Positions 34,809-46,728 of a stretch of DNA of 64,000 bases are shown piece after piece (the stretch's first letter is position 1; every line of letters begins with the position of its first letter). Location of the stretch: NCBI GenBank assembly GCA_001949185.1, contig BDGG01000010.1, positions 1,497,773 to 1,561,772 on the forward strand. Direction: 5' to 3'. The translations under genes and the position numbers were made by a program. Under the pieces are notes generated by a model, which made no database searches, was not told the DNA's origin, and worked only from the letters and a program-made list of their open reading frames with translations. The DNA is from Ramazzottius varieornatus. Taxonomy: Eukaryota > Tardigrada > Eutardigrada > Parachela > Ramazzottiidae.

Positions 34809-36215
34809 ATGAAGCGACATTTTATACATTTGACAAACCGCGGTGATCAGCCATGCGCCGGAGATGACCTTGTGCAGCCGAATCGACCTCGTAGAATTCA
34901 GTTTCAGGAGCCGGTAAAAGATGGTGTACAGCCAGACAAGGCTAATGACAAGAGCCTTCAGCCTCCGGGGGCGGAAAATTCCGAACAAGCGCTATTAACA
35001 GACTGGCCCCACGTGCCGGAACTCACTGTTCTACACGCCGATGGAGAAGACCCTTTCCCGTTATTTCAGCCATCACTCTGCCGATACTTTGACGAGGATG
35101 ACCACCATGTGGTTCATCACAAAGAGTATGACGCACCTGCTGGTGATCAGAAACACACGGAAGTCGACATATCGTATAATCAAAGCGCCGCTCTCGTCGA
35201 CAAAAAGTACGCGTACACCTATAAGGGTTTCATAAAAGACATGTATTACTTCTTCCGTCCAGCTGCAGACTCTGGCGATGATGAGCAGGATGACATAGAG
35301 TTGGCGGACGAGGTGAACAAGCAAATCTTATCGGCAATGGTCGGCGGCGGTGACGCGCCGGAGATGATCAATGGCGCTTTAGGCGAACCCGATGGATGGG
35401 ATGAGGACGACCATTCGCCGACCTTCTGGAGTTACAGGATGCGGGAAATTGATTACTTTATCAAACATAATGTATGGTCAGTCGATCCAGTCGGAGACTG
35501 GTCTTACTTGAACTACAACAAGGTACCACCGGATTTTTTACGAAAAGTACGCCGGTACTTCGAGATCCGACCGCTGGAGTACCTTTACGATACTGGTTCG
35601 TACCGGATCTATCACGTGCTGAATCAGTATAAAGACTTGCACCGAATCGTCGATGACTCAAGGACTTCAGTTACTCGCACACTGATCGGATGTCAACAGT
35701 GCGTAGCGGGTTGGGCTGTCGGGAATGATACCGTGGAAGCTGCTCGCAAGATGGAACTTGTATGGCTATAAGGTCAGAATGCGTTACGAAGGTTTAATAC
35801 TGCTGTTGAATTGTAGGATTACCTGGCTATGATATGGTTGTCCATATGGGATCCCAGACTCAAAGCCAACATTTTCCAGCTGAAAGAGATGTCAATGAGC
35901 GACTGGTTCTTCACGCGCGTTGGGTGGGGATCCGCCGTTGGAGTGCGAGACCTACTGATCAAGTCGGAAGTTCACGGTAGCTTCGACTTCTGGGAACACC
36001 GAGCAGCAGCGGAGGATGAAGACGAGGAAGCCGAGTTCGAAGAGCTGAAAGACTGGATAACCGGTGAAGATGAAGAGCCGCAGTCCGGGTTTTTCCAGAC
36101 GCCAAGTACCCAGACCGGTCAACTGGGTCCTTCGTCCTTACAGAATCTCGGAAGTCAGACAGGGAATAAGAGTGTTAGTTCGATCGTCAACGAGCAAAAC
36201 GAAACTGCGGTTTAG
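34809..36215 (+). CDS. Unrecognised acidic protein
   Basis: Two exons, 34809-35759 and 35817-36215, give about 450 residues. The start is the first in-frame ATG (MKRHFIHLTNRGDQPC). An upstream exon is possible because the frame is open before it. The protein has acidic stretches (EDEDEEAEFEELKDW, DSGDDEQDDIELADE), aromatic-rich segments (DKKYAYTYKGFIKDMYYFF, SPTFWSYRMREIDYFIKHN) and a repeated D-W/Y flavour. A Ser/Gln/Thr-rich tail closes it. There is no signal peptide, membrane segment or known domain that I can name. A fragment resembling its second exon (FDFWEHRA) reappears at about 38596-38650, beside the second GGH gene. The gene converges on GGH copy 1. Confidence 0.72.
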
Positions 36216-37228
36216 ACTTTAGCCTTTCAAGGAACTGAAAATAAAGATCATCACAACAATTTACGCATGTTGAAGCGTAGCCGTAACAAGTATTGCAGTA
36301 GCTTTGAGGTATTGCAAAATAAGAATACCTGGCCGAGAACTTAAGTTCGTTGCTTTTGGTCAGACCGGAAGACATAAACCTGGTCAAAGTCAGTATCCTT
36401 GGTAAATACCGGACTCCAGTTGTATATGAGAGCTTCGTTTTCTTCCTCCTGACTCGAAAAGCGGTGGTTATTTCTCCTCGCTAAAAAAACACAGTCTCTT
36501 TTTACGGACAACGATAAGACGACTGTCGATTCACATTCAAGATGGATTTTATGTCACCTTCAGAAATAAAGAAATCAGCGAAGAACTGCGAGATGAGGAC
36601 AGCGTCGGCGGAGTGAACGATGCCTTTTCGGTGTTGCCATTCGAAGTTGTTCTTTTCCGGGTGGAACTGTACTCCGTAAATTGGGTATTCTCTCCGTAGA
36701 CAAGACACTATTCAAGTCTTTTATGATAATTTGAGAGCGAGCCACAGCATGAGTCGCGTTTGCGCTCACCTTCCATGGTAGACACGAAGACCTTTCCAGA
36801 TGGGTCTTTGGACGTAGAAAGGATTCAAAAGCGTTCAGCCATGCCATATCTTTCAAAGTCAGTGGTGTTCACGCAGTAATGATGTGAGTTTGACGTCACG
36901 TCTTTGCTTTGCAGGATTTCTATTATTTCCGGACAGGCAGTTCCGAATAGCCGGGAATTTCTATAGTCTGGAAAGTAATCAGTTGCTTACAGAGTACTAG
37001 AATACGAGGTGGTCTCATTTGGGAGGTCGACGCATGACTTGAACATGGCCTTTTTCCCAACTAGCGCACACTTTCGAAGAGTAACAGTAGGACGTTGCGC
37101 CACTTGAGATAAAAATGACGTTCAATCCATATGCCGACATATTTATAATATGTATGTCAAGATCCTTACCCGGTGACATGTCCAGCGAGAGACTCATGCC
37201 TTCAGCATCACACTTTGATATTATCTTC

Positions 37229-37292
37229 GAATCCGAAGCCATGATCTCGCTGATGAGTTCGAATCCGAAGCCATGATCTCGCTGATGAGTTC
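37229..37292. repeat. 32-base perfect tandem duplication in GGH copy 1
   Basis: Units 37229-37260 and 37261-37292 are identical. Copy 2 has a single unit near 40515-40550. The extra 32 bases shift the frame. Confidence 0.9.
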
Positions 37293-37464
37293 GAATCCCA
37301 AGCAGGTTCCCCATACGGGGAAGTACCCTCCAGATTCTGCATCCTGCAAAACCGTTGACCTCATACACAACGAAACGCTTAGAAGATGTGGTTCGATTTG
37401 GCACATACTTTGACTGCGAGCTTGAGGATAAGCCTTCCTATACGGGCGAACTCAGAATTTTCCA

Positions 37465-37519
37465 GGGAAACATCCCCACCGGGAAACATCCCCACCGGGA
37501 AACATCCCCACCGGGAAAC
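37465..37519. repeat. 16-base tandem repeat (about 3.4 units)
   Basis: The unit is GGGAAACATCCCCACC. On the coding strand of GGH copy 1 it encodes the MFPGG region, present once in copy 2. It looks like a replication-slippage expansion inside a former exon. Confidence 0.9.
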
Positions 37520-38170
37520 AGCAAACTACGAACAAGCAGACATCAGAGGCGGAAATACAGCTCAGATATGTATAACTCAAAATTATAAGGATGGATAATT
37601 GTGATGCTTATTACCCGTTCACGGACTGAAACATCTTCTCATAATAATTGTCATTCTGGTTGATCCTAAAAGAGTAAATTTCCACGAGCGCACCTCGGAC
37701 CTCGGGTGGTAGTACGGAACGAAATCCCATATCGTCTTTATAAAACCGTGGGCTGGTTGACCACCGGTGAACTTACAGAATAGGTACCACCCGTGCTCCC
37801 GCGCTTTCTACCCATTTCACATAGGAAGCCGGAAGGGATCATGCGTGTCCGGACTACTGGACCCACCCAGCGAATCTTTGTCCAGGCGTTCCGTAACGAC
37901 ACCTGCAAATTATATTCTATATCATATTATCATGTACGGAGTGTTTGGACCACGGAAGGCACCACGGCCTGCTAAAAAGGAGTTCTCACCAATTATCGGT
38001 CTTGAGTTGATAACAGGATGAGAAGCATCTAGATCCACTGTGGTCAAATGAGCATCTTTAGCTGCACTGGCTTTCTGGTGGGATTTTTCCTTAGTCGAAG
38101 TAAAGTTAGTAGACGATCGAACTAGGAGACGGATACACGCGACACTCAAGAAACAAACTCCAAACGACAT

Positions 38171-38984
38171 AAGCCAAAGTAAGATATCTATCTTTTCTTC
38201 GGAAAATTGTCCGAGATACTGGAACGTAAAGAAAAAACCCGGATGACAATATCAGAGCGGGAATAAAACTTTCTAGATGAAGCGTTTCTGAAATCAACTG
38301 AGATTTTGATACTGCTGCCGAGTGCCGAGTACTGCCGACTTCATCATCATAGCAGGGATCTATATTAGCTACAGTAGAGCTTATGTAACAAGTTAACAAT
38401 ACATGCTTACAGTACATATATATTACATAAGCGCAAGGATAGGATTCCCGTAGTTGACTGTGTGAAGACTCTAAGAGTCTGAGGAGTACGTTCGGCGGTC
38501 GACAACGATGCAGTGTGGCGTGAAAGTTGTTAACTATCGTCGAATGGGACTCGACCTTCTGGTATGGATGTCAATCATGTCATAACACCGCTCGAGCCGA
38601 CAAGTCAGGAAATTTTGATTTCCGGGAGCACCGGGCGACGGGCGAATGCGGACGAAGGAAGATAACTTTGAGGAACCGGAAGGGCAATACGAAAGGAAAA
38701 AGAAACCCTTCTCCGCTTGTTGGGGTTCTTAGTGCTTCGCAGAGATCTGATCAAAAACGATCCCCTCAAAGCCCCGATCAAAGGACCTCGAGAATAAATT
38801 AACAATGAAGGTTGACGAGCAAACCGAAAACTCCAGCACTGCAGTGTAACATTATGATAAAATTTATAAAACTTACTATATCCAGCTTTAGCAACAACCA
38901 AAATATTTCGCGGAAAATACTGTTCGATTTTGGTAGAAAATCTTGAACGAAAGATCAGTTTGAAAATTCTGAACCACTTCTCTA
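38171..38984. other. Spacer between the two GGH copies
   Basis: About 800 bases. It contains a fragment resembling the second exon of the unknown gene 34809-36215, at about 38596-38650 (plus strand). No intact gene is seen. Confidence 0.5.
38596..38650 (+). pseudogene. Fragment resembling the 3' exon of the unknown acidic gene
   Basis: The plus strand reads SGNFDFREHRATGE, against HGSFDFWEHRAAAE in the gene at 34809-36215. In both places the sequence lies just downstream (3', plus strand) of the position expected and ahead of a GGH gene on the minus strand. The match is short but in the right place and orientation. Confidence 0.5.
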
Positions 38985-41476
38985 TTAAAACGGGAAGACG
39001 TAAATTTGGTCGTACACTGTATTCTTGGAGAAGACGGGGTTCCAGTTATATATAAGAGCATCGTCCTCTTGCTCCTGGCTTGGAAAGCGGTGGTTGTTCT
39101 TTCGAGCTGAAGTAGCAGACAAAACTTCAACGTGACCGACATCACTTCAAAGGGAAGCCGTTTAATTACCTTCCGATACGAAGAAATTAGCGAAGAACTG
39201 TGAGACGAGGACAGCTTCGGCGGAATGCGATACAGCGCTAGGATGTCGCCATTCAAAATTGCTCTTTTCAGGGTGGAACTGAACGCCGTATATTGGATAG
39301 GTCTTTCCTAGATGAAAAGTCATCAGTACAGTATGTGTATAGAAGAGAATACAACCTGAACACATGCAAACTGTCGTGGCATGTTATGGGAGCTGGACAA
39401 GACGCTGGACAAACTCCTGTTGGACAGCTGTACTGGACAATAAGACTGGACAAACCGAGTATAAATCGCGCGTAAAGGCAACGGAAATACCAGAACATTT
39501 TTTTATGTTTTCAGAAAAGAAGCAAAAGTGATACAGCAAACGTCAAAAATTCCGATAGCACTATCCATAATCTGAAAAGTTTATCGACCCGTTATAATTC
39601 CAGTAAAATAATCAAATAATCTGCAAATCTGATGCCGTATCTAGTTTGGATAATTTGGTACATTATCGTTACGCCTTGCGATTTTCGGGAGGCCGACAAA
39701 CGAAACGGAAAGGTCGTTCTCGCGAGAGGCGCACGTGTGTATTATTATCGGCTGAAAGCGTGCGCCACTGGACAGAGCGATTTTGTAAGTTTTTTGTGCC
39801 GGCCTCCCGAAAACCGCAAGGCGTAAAGATAATGTACCAGATTAATGCACCAACCAAAGACGCACAGATAATGTATCAAATCATCAAAACTAGATACGAC
39901 ATCGGATTCGCAATGATTTGATCTATTCTACTGGAATTTCAACGGATCGATAAATTTTCTAAATTTTGGATGGTGCTATCGGACTTCTTGACGTTTGCTG
40001 TATCACTTTTGCTTCTTTTCCGAGAAGTGAGAACCTTAAAAAATATGTTCGTGTTACTGTTGTGTTCACGCGCAATTTAAACTCAGTTTGTCCATTACAG
40101 CTGTCCAACAGGAATTTGTTCAAACTCCAGTGTCTTGTGGAGCTTTTACGACATGCAAACTGTCGACCAACCTTCCATGGCGGAAACGAAGGTTTCTCCG
40201 GAAGGGGTCGTGGATGTGGACAGGAGCCGATAGTGATCCGTCATATGGTACTTTTCGAAGTTCGAAGTCGTGACGCAGAAATGGTGAGAATTCGCCGTTA
40301 GGTTTTTGCCCTGGAGAATATCTGTGATTTCAGGTGAGGAACTCCCGAAGAGCCGGGAAGACTTGAAGTCTGCAAACCTCAGAATTGATCAGTAACCGCT
40401 GTAGCGGTCACCCGTATGAAGTGAAAGAACGCTCATGGCGGAATTTTACCTGGTGAGAGATCAATCGAAAGGCTAATGTTTTCTGCACTGCATTTCGATA
40501 TTATCCTCGGATCGGAGGCCATGATCTCGCTGATGAGTTCGAATCCCAAGCAGGTACCCCAAACAGGGAAGTACCCTCCAGATGCAGCTTCCTGTAAATT
40601 TCACTATCAGTGCCACTAACTTTCAAACAAACAAAAAATAGGACGGGCAATGATTACTTCACCATACATTGATAGCGAGTTTGAGCAGAAATCGTCCCGC
40701 ACGCGCGTAGCCTGAATGGTTCAGCGAGACAGCCCCACCGGGAAACATCACACTAAAAGATAAGCCGTGTTTCCTCCGAACATTTCAACAGCAACGGGAA
40801 TGGTTATGTCACAGCTGCAGATACACGTGCCCGTTCACGGAGTGGAACATCTTGGCGTAGTAGTCTTCATGCTTGTCCATCCTGAAACGAAGAATGGATG
40901 CATTAGAATCGTACTTCCGGTCGCACTTCCGGTCATTGCACAACGGAGGTTTTACATGTTTACACTTTATATACTGTAAATATTCGCTGCGTCCGCGCAT
41001 TACGTCATCGTACCAGTGAAGTACAGCCCCAGTCCAGTTTCACGGATTGCGCAACCCCCTACGGGGGTGCATCGTTGCGTACGAATAGGTACTGCGCGGA
41101 TGCAGCGAATATTTACAGTACTCAGCATGCTATGATACCCACATTACTTACAGTATAGGAACTACACGAGCTCCCCCACTTTCTATCCATTTCACGTACG
41201 ACGCAGCGATGAATGAAGACTTGGTATCCGTATGATTGGATCCATCAGGGGATGGTGCATACAGCCGCTCCGTGACGATCCCTGTACCACGGAAGCTGGT
41301 TGGACTACTATTCGACGACCATAACAATAACAGTGTCCCAGCTCACCAATGATTGGGCGCGTGTTGACACCGTTCGCGTTGGCATCCTTGATAGTGGAGT
41401 CGAGCGAACCGATAGAACGAAAAATGAACATCCCCCAAAGTGACAAGAATATTCCTAACCAACACTCGAAATACAT
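38985..41476 (-). CDS. GGH: Gamma-glutamyl hydrolase copy 2, intact
   Basis: Starts MYFECWLGIFLSLWGMFIF, a signal peptide, at 41476. The exons give RPIIGIVTERLYAPSPDG, AASYVKWIESGGARVVPIL, NKHEDYYAKMFHSVNG-type sequence, and VMFPGGAVSLNHSGYARAG. Then come GGYFPVWGTCLGFELISEIM with the nucleophile Cys, and ITDILQGKNLTANSHHF. The last exons carry YPIYGVQFHPEKSNFEW with the catalytic His, and NNHRFPSQEQEDDALIYNWN. It ends in VYVFPF at 38985. The order and spacing match secreted/lysosomal GGH, which cleaves gamma-glutamyl chains from folate and antifolate polyglutamates. The intron between SAMEG and KTYPIYG is about 790 bases because a fold-back element sits in it. Two CRE-like sites lie about 150 bases upstream. 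Confidence 0.9.
39377..40150. mobile_element. Fold-back (long terminal inverted repeat) element in a GGH intron
   Basis: Two arms of roughly 300 bases each, about 39390-39700 and 39830-40145, are diverged inverted copies. Shared words include AGAAGCAAAAGTGATACAGC, CCTGTTGGACAGCTGTA and TTTTCGGGAGGCCG. The outer part of the left arm has several TGGACAA words. ACATGCAAACTGTCG (15 bases) occurs directly on both sides (39362-39376 and 40151-40165). The middle is short and non-coding. The host gene stays intact because it sits in an intron. Confidence 0.8.
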
Positions 41477-42531
41477 GGTATATTGTGGTATAGATAAAAG
41501 AGCTGGGCTCGCGGCGACGGCGGACAGAATACCTATGTCCCTGAATTCGCAGATGAAGAAGGAATCAAGGAAAGAATGATCGATTTCTGTATAGACCGTA
41601 AACTTTACCTACTTACACATGCCAATGACGTCGTGACGTCAAGTTTAACCTTGCCCATTTAGCCTGGAGTCGTGTTTTGATTTGGAAGTGAGTTTTACCG
41701 GTATTATGGTACACGTCGAGGTATACGGAAACCACGTACACGTGTAGCCACTTTAGATCGGAAGAAAGACAAACAGGTGTTGCTGAAACCTGCAGCCAGA
41801 ATGACCACTTCCATTGATAATGATCGAAGGCGGTGGCTGCCCGCTGCGGAAAGTCTGCAAAGCTGTCCGTGGCTCATGCGGTAGGCGTCTTGTGGAGTGC
41901 AAACATATCTTCGAGGGGCATGGGGTAATCGTTGATGTACTCGTACGGAAAAGCACATAGCCGGTTCAATAAAAAAGTTAGTTAATATTTTGGTTATGCG
42001 ATATTCATGATCGCCATTGTCGTGAAACGATATTGTCAGTAGGTTCGGCCGAAAAGATACACTAGTACACTCGTGCAGTAATGTGTCTCAAGCCATACTA
42101 TTGATACAGTAGAACAATAAGCACAACACAGCCGGGCGCAACAGATTGATCCCGTTGATCCAAATGAGATAAACTTCGCGCTCGGATTCCTTCATATACC
42201 CAAGTGTTATATGGATTTTTCTAAAGTAGCACAGGTTTTCTCCAAATGTTATGACAGGATCGAGTTCAAAACGCAGAGGCAAGTAAGGGAAATTAGGCAA
42301 TATAAAAACTGTTGTGAAGCCGGAACAGAGATGCGCTCAGCATCGGCATCGAAACAACCCGCAATTCAAACGAGGAACGTGGACGTACCGGACGTACCAG
42401 ACGTACAGAAAAATAACCCCTTTATTTTTACAGAATATAATTAGAGCGGAAGCAAGCTGCTGTCTGATGTCGGTCAGAACGACGTCCTTAGACAATCAAT
42501 TCATTCATTTCGTGGAGATGCCACCATCTTT
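41477..42531. other. Intergenic upstream of GGH copy 2
   Basis: About 1 kb. It contains paired TGACGTC motifs. An open frame on the minus strand near 41880-41960 reads FPYEYINDYPMPLEDMF before a stop, which is coding-like but unplaced. Confidence 0.4.
41626..41641. promoter_or_regulatory. Tandem CRE-like sites TGACGTCG-TGACGTCA
   Basis: Two adjacent half-palindromes, one exact, about 150 bases upstream of the GGH copy 2 start. The doublet is less likely to be chance than the single site elsewhere, but function is unproven. Confidence 0.4.
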
Positions 42532-45163
42532 TCAGTCCTTGTGCTCTTGGATAGCGATAGTCACATGCCCCGGGTTCTGTGATGCAGGTTCGGAAATAGC
42601 AACTTCGCCCTTAGCAGGAACCAGGCTCTTTATTCGAGACCACAACGACTGAAATTTCTCCGGAGCAGTTTGCCGTAAGTTTTTGATAAAACCGAAGGAA
42701 ACCCGGTCGGCGAATACTAGGACCAGAAAGCCACACGCGATCATCACAGTTCCGATTATTTCCACCGGCAGGAAATCCTTATTCACGAGGTCGTAATCGA
42801 AAACTGAAAGTAGGAGATGACCATTTAACCCTAAAGCAAACGAAGAACGGAACAGAATCGGAATCTTACAGTGAGCAAGAGGAACTGCCAGCAGAAATCC
42901 CAGCGAGGTGAAGACTGGGTTTGTCCAGGCTACGCCAAGATTGACTAGCCAGTTGAACGCTGCACGAGAAGAAACAGTTTGCCATTAGGCTCGAAAGATT
43001 CTACGGAGACTGTAAGAGTTGTCCATACCGAACGAGGCCGAAGAGTTCTTGCAGACGATGTCCCATGGAATACTCTCCCACTGCCAGCGCTCGGCCTTGG
43101 TCAAGTACAGTATAAGAACAATAGGCCACATGGTGAAAAGTGTGAAGGTGGCAATGGCGGACACTGAGAAAGAAATTCGCCCAAGATCCGTGGTGGCACC
43201 GATTCTCTTCTTATACAATACCTGCAGGCACATGATGTGACATATAGCGTTCGAATTCTAAGTAAACTTCCCGTCATGTCAGGGTGGTATTATTTGGGTC
43301 ATGATCCTACCTGATACACCGCAGTGGCCATCGCCCCGCAGATCATCATTACCGCGGACTCCCAATCTGGATTCGAAAAACCTTCATGGTACGCCAGGAG
43401 CACAACGCCCACCAAGGAACATAAGACTGCCAGGATCTGCAACAGGGAACTACTGGTCAGAAAACTGTGATTTGTTACTATTCGAATATTGCCCTTTTAA
43501 TATTCACTTTTAGTTTAGTTGTTTCATTCAAAAAATTTGCAGGTGGCGAGAAAGGTCATCACAAGTAGACGATCACATGATGGCTTTGTGACTGTATGTT
43601 TATAATTTGTCGACGTGCATAGTTATTTCCGGCAGACCAAGAATCACTAAAGATACCAACACGATATAAATCATCGTATGCGGCACTCCTTCCAAATATT
43701 GCTTCATTATGTATTCCTGACGTGACAGTTTGATCGTTGTGTCAGCAAGCACCACCGGTTAGAGAACACTTGGAAAGCCCAAGATCGTCATATCGTATTT
43801 TGATAAATTTTAGCTCTTATTGCCTATGAGTCTGTTATTGTCTCAAGTTCCTGGAAGTGCGGGTAAAAAGCAAGAGAAGTGATTTTCTAACTGTTCAAGA
43901 CGTGCAAATACTGTACCTTAACGGGCATAATGTCCACGCCCAGGACGATGACGGACAGAATGTAGACCCAGGCCACATTGGACGCGTTCAACGCGGTGGC
44001 GTTTCCGGCCGACACGAAATGAAATGGAGCGAAGGTCAAATACTGCACAGCAATGCTAATGCTGGACAGCGCGCCGATGTCCACAAAGAAGACCTTGGGA
44101 GAGATTCTCCGATCTCCGTAGATCTTTGTACCATCCCTGGCTAGGTGTCGGATGGGATAAGTCTTGACCCATCTCCCGAAGAGCAGCTGGTAGATCCAGC
44201 GAAGAAACAGGTAAATGGGGTAGGCCGCTATCCGCCAGTTACTGCGGAACCAAATGAGCCACAGCGGGGCATGAAAGTAGGTAGTTGAAGTGTTTTTGGC
44301 ATAATAATTGAGCAAGGCAGAAGAGACGGCGATGCCGGCAATGGCCAAGCATCCTAAGACGTAGAGCTTTAGGTCCTTCAGACGTAGACGCTTGAGATCC
44401 TCGTCGACCGGTTGTTCCTCCTCAGAGTCGTCCTCTGCAAATATGGCAAAATATTAAGAGGGTGCATGTAACAGTCTCAATCATCTTTGAACATTAGCAC
44501 ATTAGCGATGCTTGTCCAACAAAGTGGGCAAAGAGCTACCATCAGCCGAGAAAAGACGCTTGACATCCTTTGGAGCAATTCAAAAAGACGTGCGCGACTT
44601 CGGCCAGGTTATCACAGAAAACAGGACTTTGACAGGCGAATTCGACAAGGTTGTTTCTTCAAGTGGCGCACGCTCTCGTCTAATACAGTAACAAAGAAAG
44701 CGTGTGTCGCTCGGTAAACAATCTTGACAGGATTGTTTGCCGAGCTCCCAAATGTTGCGCAAAGGTGGTTCTTCGGAAAAACGCCCAATCTTATGTACAC
44801 AAATCAGTACGAGTCTGTTAATAATCATGCAGAAAAACAGAAAACTGAAAATAGCACCCGTTGTAATTGAATATTTTCTGTACGAACGTTTCCGCTTGCG
44901 GCTAGCAACTTTGACCAGAAAAAGCAAACAAAATATGTTGGCGGTAGCTTTTGTCCGCTATTCTTACCTGATATAGATTCGGCGGGTTCATAGGGAGGTT
45001 TCGTAAAGTCATGAGAGTGTGGTGCTGATGATGCATGCGACAGTTTCCTCCAGGCTTCCTTGATGTCGTTGAAGGATCGACTGGCAAAGGTCGCTGGAAT
45101 GCTGGACGCAGTGGCCACTGGAATAGTGGACTCTTTGTCATCTTGTTCTTGCAGTTGCGTCAT
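42532..45163 (-). CDS. SLC35F-like transporter (drug/metabolite transporter fold), gene 1 of 3
   Basis: Start MTQLQEQDDKESTIP at 45163, with a polar cytosolic N-terminus. Then EDLKRLRLKDLKLYVLGCLA leads into hydrophobic segments typical of the 10-helix DMT fold. Family-like stretches are APLWLIWFRSNWRIAAYPIY, KVFFVDIGALSSISIAVQYL, and ATALNASNVAWVYILSVIVL. Further on come ILAVLCSLVGVVLLAYHEGF, ATAVYQ, VLYKKRIG and WESIPWDIVC. After NWLVNLGVAWTNPVFTSLGF it finishes with ILVFA-type helices and a polar tail to 42532. Closest by memory to SLC35F3/F4 (thiamine-like or orphan transporters). Substrate and membrane are not readable from sequence. It heads a three-gene array. Confidence 0.82.
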
Positions 45164-46728
45164 GGCTGCTGAGGGACCAAGAGTTTCGAATAGTCCAGAA
45201 AAGAGCTGATGGTCCCAAGGAACGGAGAGCTTAGCCTGCTGTCATTTTGGCCCAGGGTCGCTCACCGTTAACTAGCGTCGCAGCTGGATATGGATATCCG
45301 CCTTACAGTCAGCCGCTAAGGTCGTTGAGGCTTTCGTTAAGGAGAAAGTTGTAGGGAGCCCACATGAACCAGGGTACATCAAATTTGATAAGAGTAATAA
45401 CTGATTAAATTTCCGGAGATGAAACACTTAAATATCGTGGATAGCTGATAACAGCGAGAAAGTGAAGGACTCGGCAGTAAGCGGAATACTAGAGAAGGGC
45501 GTGGCACTCTTAGAAAGACTGGATATAGTTTTGCTATACTGGATAACTTTTTGCGGGCATGCTCTGCGTAGACTACAGAACGCAACTCTGCGGAGCTTAG
45601 AGCAACAGAACATAAATGGCTTCTGGAAACGATTGCCCAGCTAGTACAAAACGATTGGTGGACTCGGTAGGTTATGTGTCGGTTAGAGTGGGCGTTCAAA
45701 GCACATTACCTCAAAAGCATCGAACATCTGCGCGAGTCTACTTATGTACGTTGTTTGATAATCAAGGTAGTACTATACAGGGTTGTTGCCTGTGCAAAAT
45801 GATAAGCCAAAGTTCCTTGTTTGAAGCCTAAGTTTCGAGTTTGTTGTTTGAATAGAACAATACTGTATACCTCCTTGGTTGAAAAAGCAGACTGTGTGGG
45901 CGGTGCCTGCACCGACAAGCAGGTCACAACCTATGCATCTTTGTAGACTCGGAGTCTGAGGGACCTCGAAAGTTTGACCATCGTGCATTCTTTGCTTTTT
46001 GAAAGAGCAAAGGTATGTTCTTGAACCGTGTTGTCAGAATGGTGAGAATACATAAGTACAGTGAGCGCGCACTCGTGATGATGAGAACTGGTTGCGTATA
46101 TGCAAGAAAATAGATTCTTCGTCGAAAACGATTCTGAGAAGTGTTTTGCAGCACTACTATTGTACGTCGCCCGTAACAGCTGTCTTTTGGATTTCTTGAC
46201 ACAAAGGAATAATAACTCACATAATTATGCAGAATTCAAGCCACTTCAGAGCCATGCATTAAATTGACCGTAACCGTGATTAGGTTGTGCGCTCATGGCG
46301 GTCTCTCTGATAATCATAGCGGCCCACACAGCGAAAACGTGCCAAGTAACGCTCCAGGAAACCGAATAGACTGCACCCACACAAGATTCAACACGTCAAA
46401 GTCTCGAGACCGTCTGATTATGAATCTCAAGAATAATTTAATCTCCTGACTGCGAATGGCAATTAACCTGCAAAACTAAAACCGTCTACCGGGAAATACC
46501 GCTCGATCTGTCGGCTTGCGTCCATACATGGTTGCGCAAACATCTCTTGGATCGGAGACGCACTCATGCAATATCCGACTCTCACATCGGCTGAAAGTTC
46601 TCGTATGGAGCTTGTCGTCGGAAAACTCAAAATCGAATGCGAGGATTTTGAACGGAACTTTTATCAGTTCAGCCTCAAGTTTTTTGGTCTTTAAGAGATT
46701 CACAAACAAACGACAATCTTCGAGAACA
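45164..46728. other. Intergenic between transporters 1 and 2
   Basis: About 1.5 kb with no recognised gene. A 95-codon minus frame (46763-46476) overlapping the stop of transporter 2 looks moderately protein-like (EPEVARSVLEDCRLFVNLLK), but it has no known family and is in another frame. Confidence 0.35.

Larger units (their letters stand above)
36341..38170 (-). pseudogene. Gamma-glutamyl hydrolase copy 1, broken
   Basis: The enzyme (GGH) is a lysosomal or secreted cysteine peptidase that trims polyglutamate from folates. This copy has a signal peptide (MSFGVCFLSVACIRLLV at 38170), RPIIG, GVVTERL, SYVKW, the nucleophile motif GTCLGFELISE and GVQFHPEK. It ends with FDQVYVFRSDQK at 36341. Three lesions stand out against copy 2. 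There is a 4-base loss before ASYVKW (near 37835). The FPGG-coding region is expanded as a 16-base tandem repeat (37465-37519). A 32-base exact tandem duplication lies just after the catalytic Cys segment (37229-37292). Neither 16 nor 32 nor 4 is a multiple of three, so the frame is lost. Splicing around all three seems unlikely. Confidence 0.8.

Noticed and set aside
41753-41958. Minus-strand frames, including FPYEYINDYPMPLEDMF, ahead of a stop
   Set aside because: The residue pattern looks protein-like but I found no acceptor, partner exon or family. It may be a relic.
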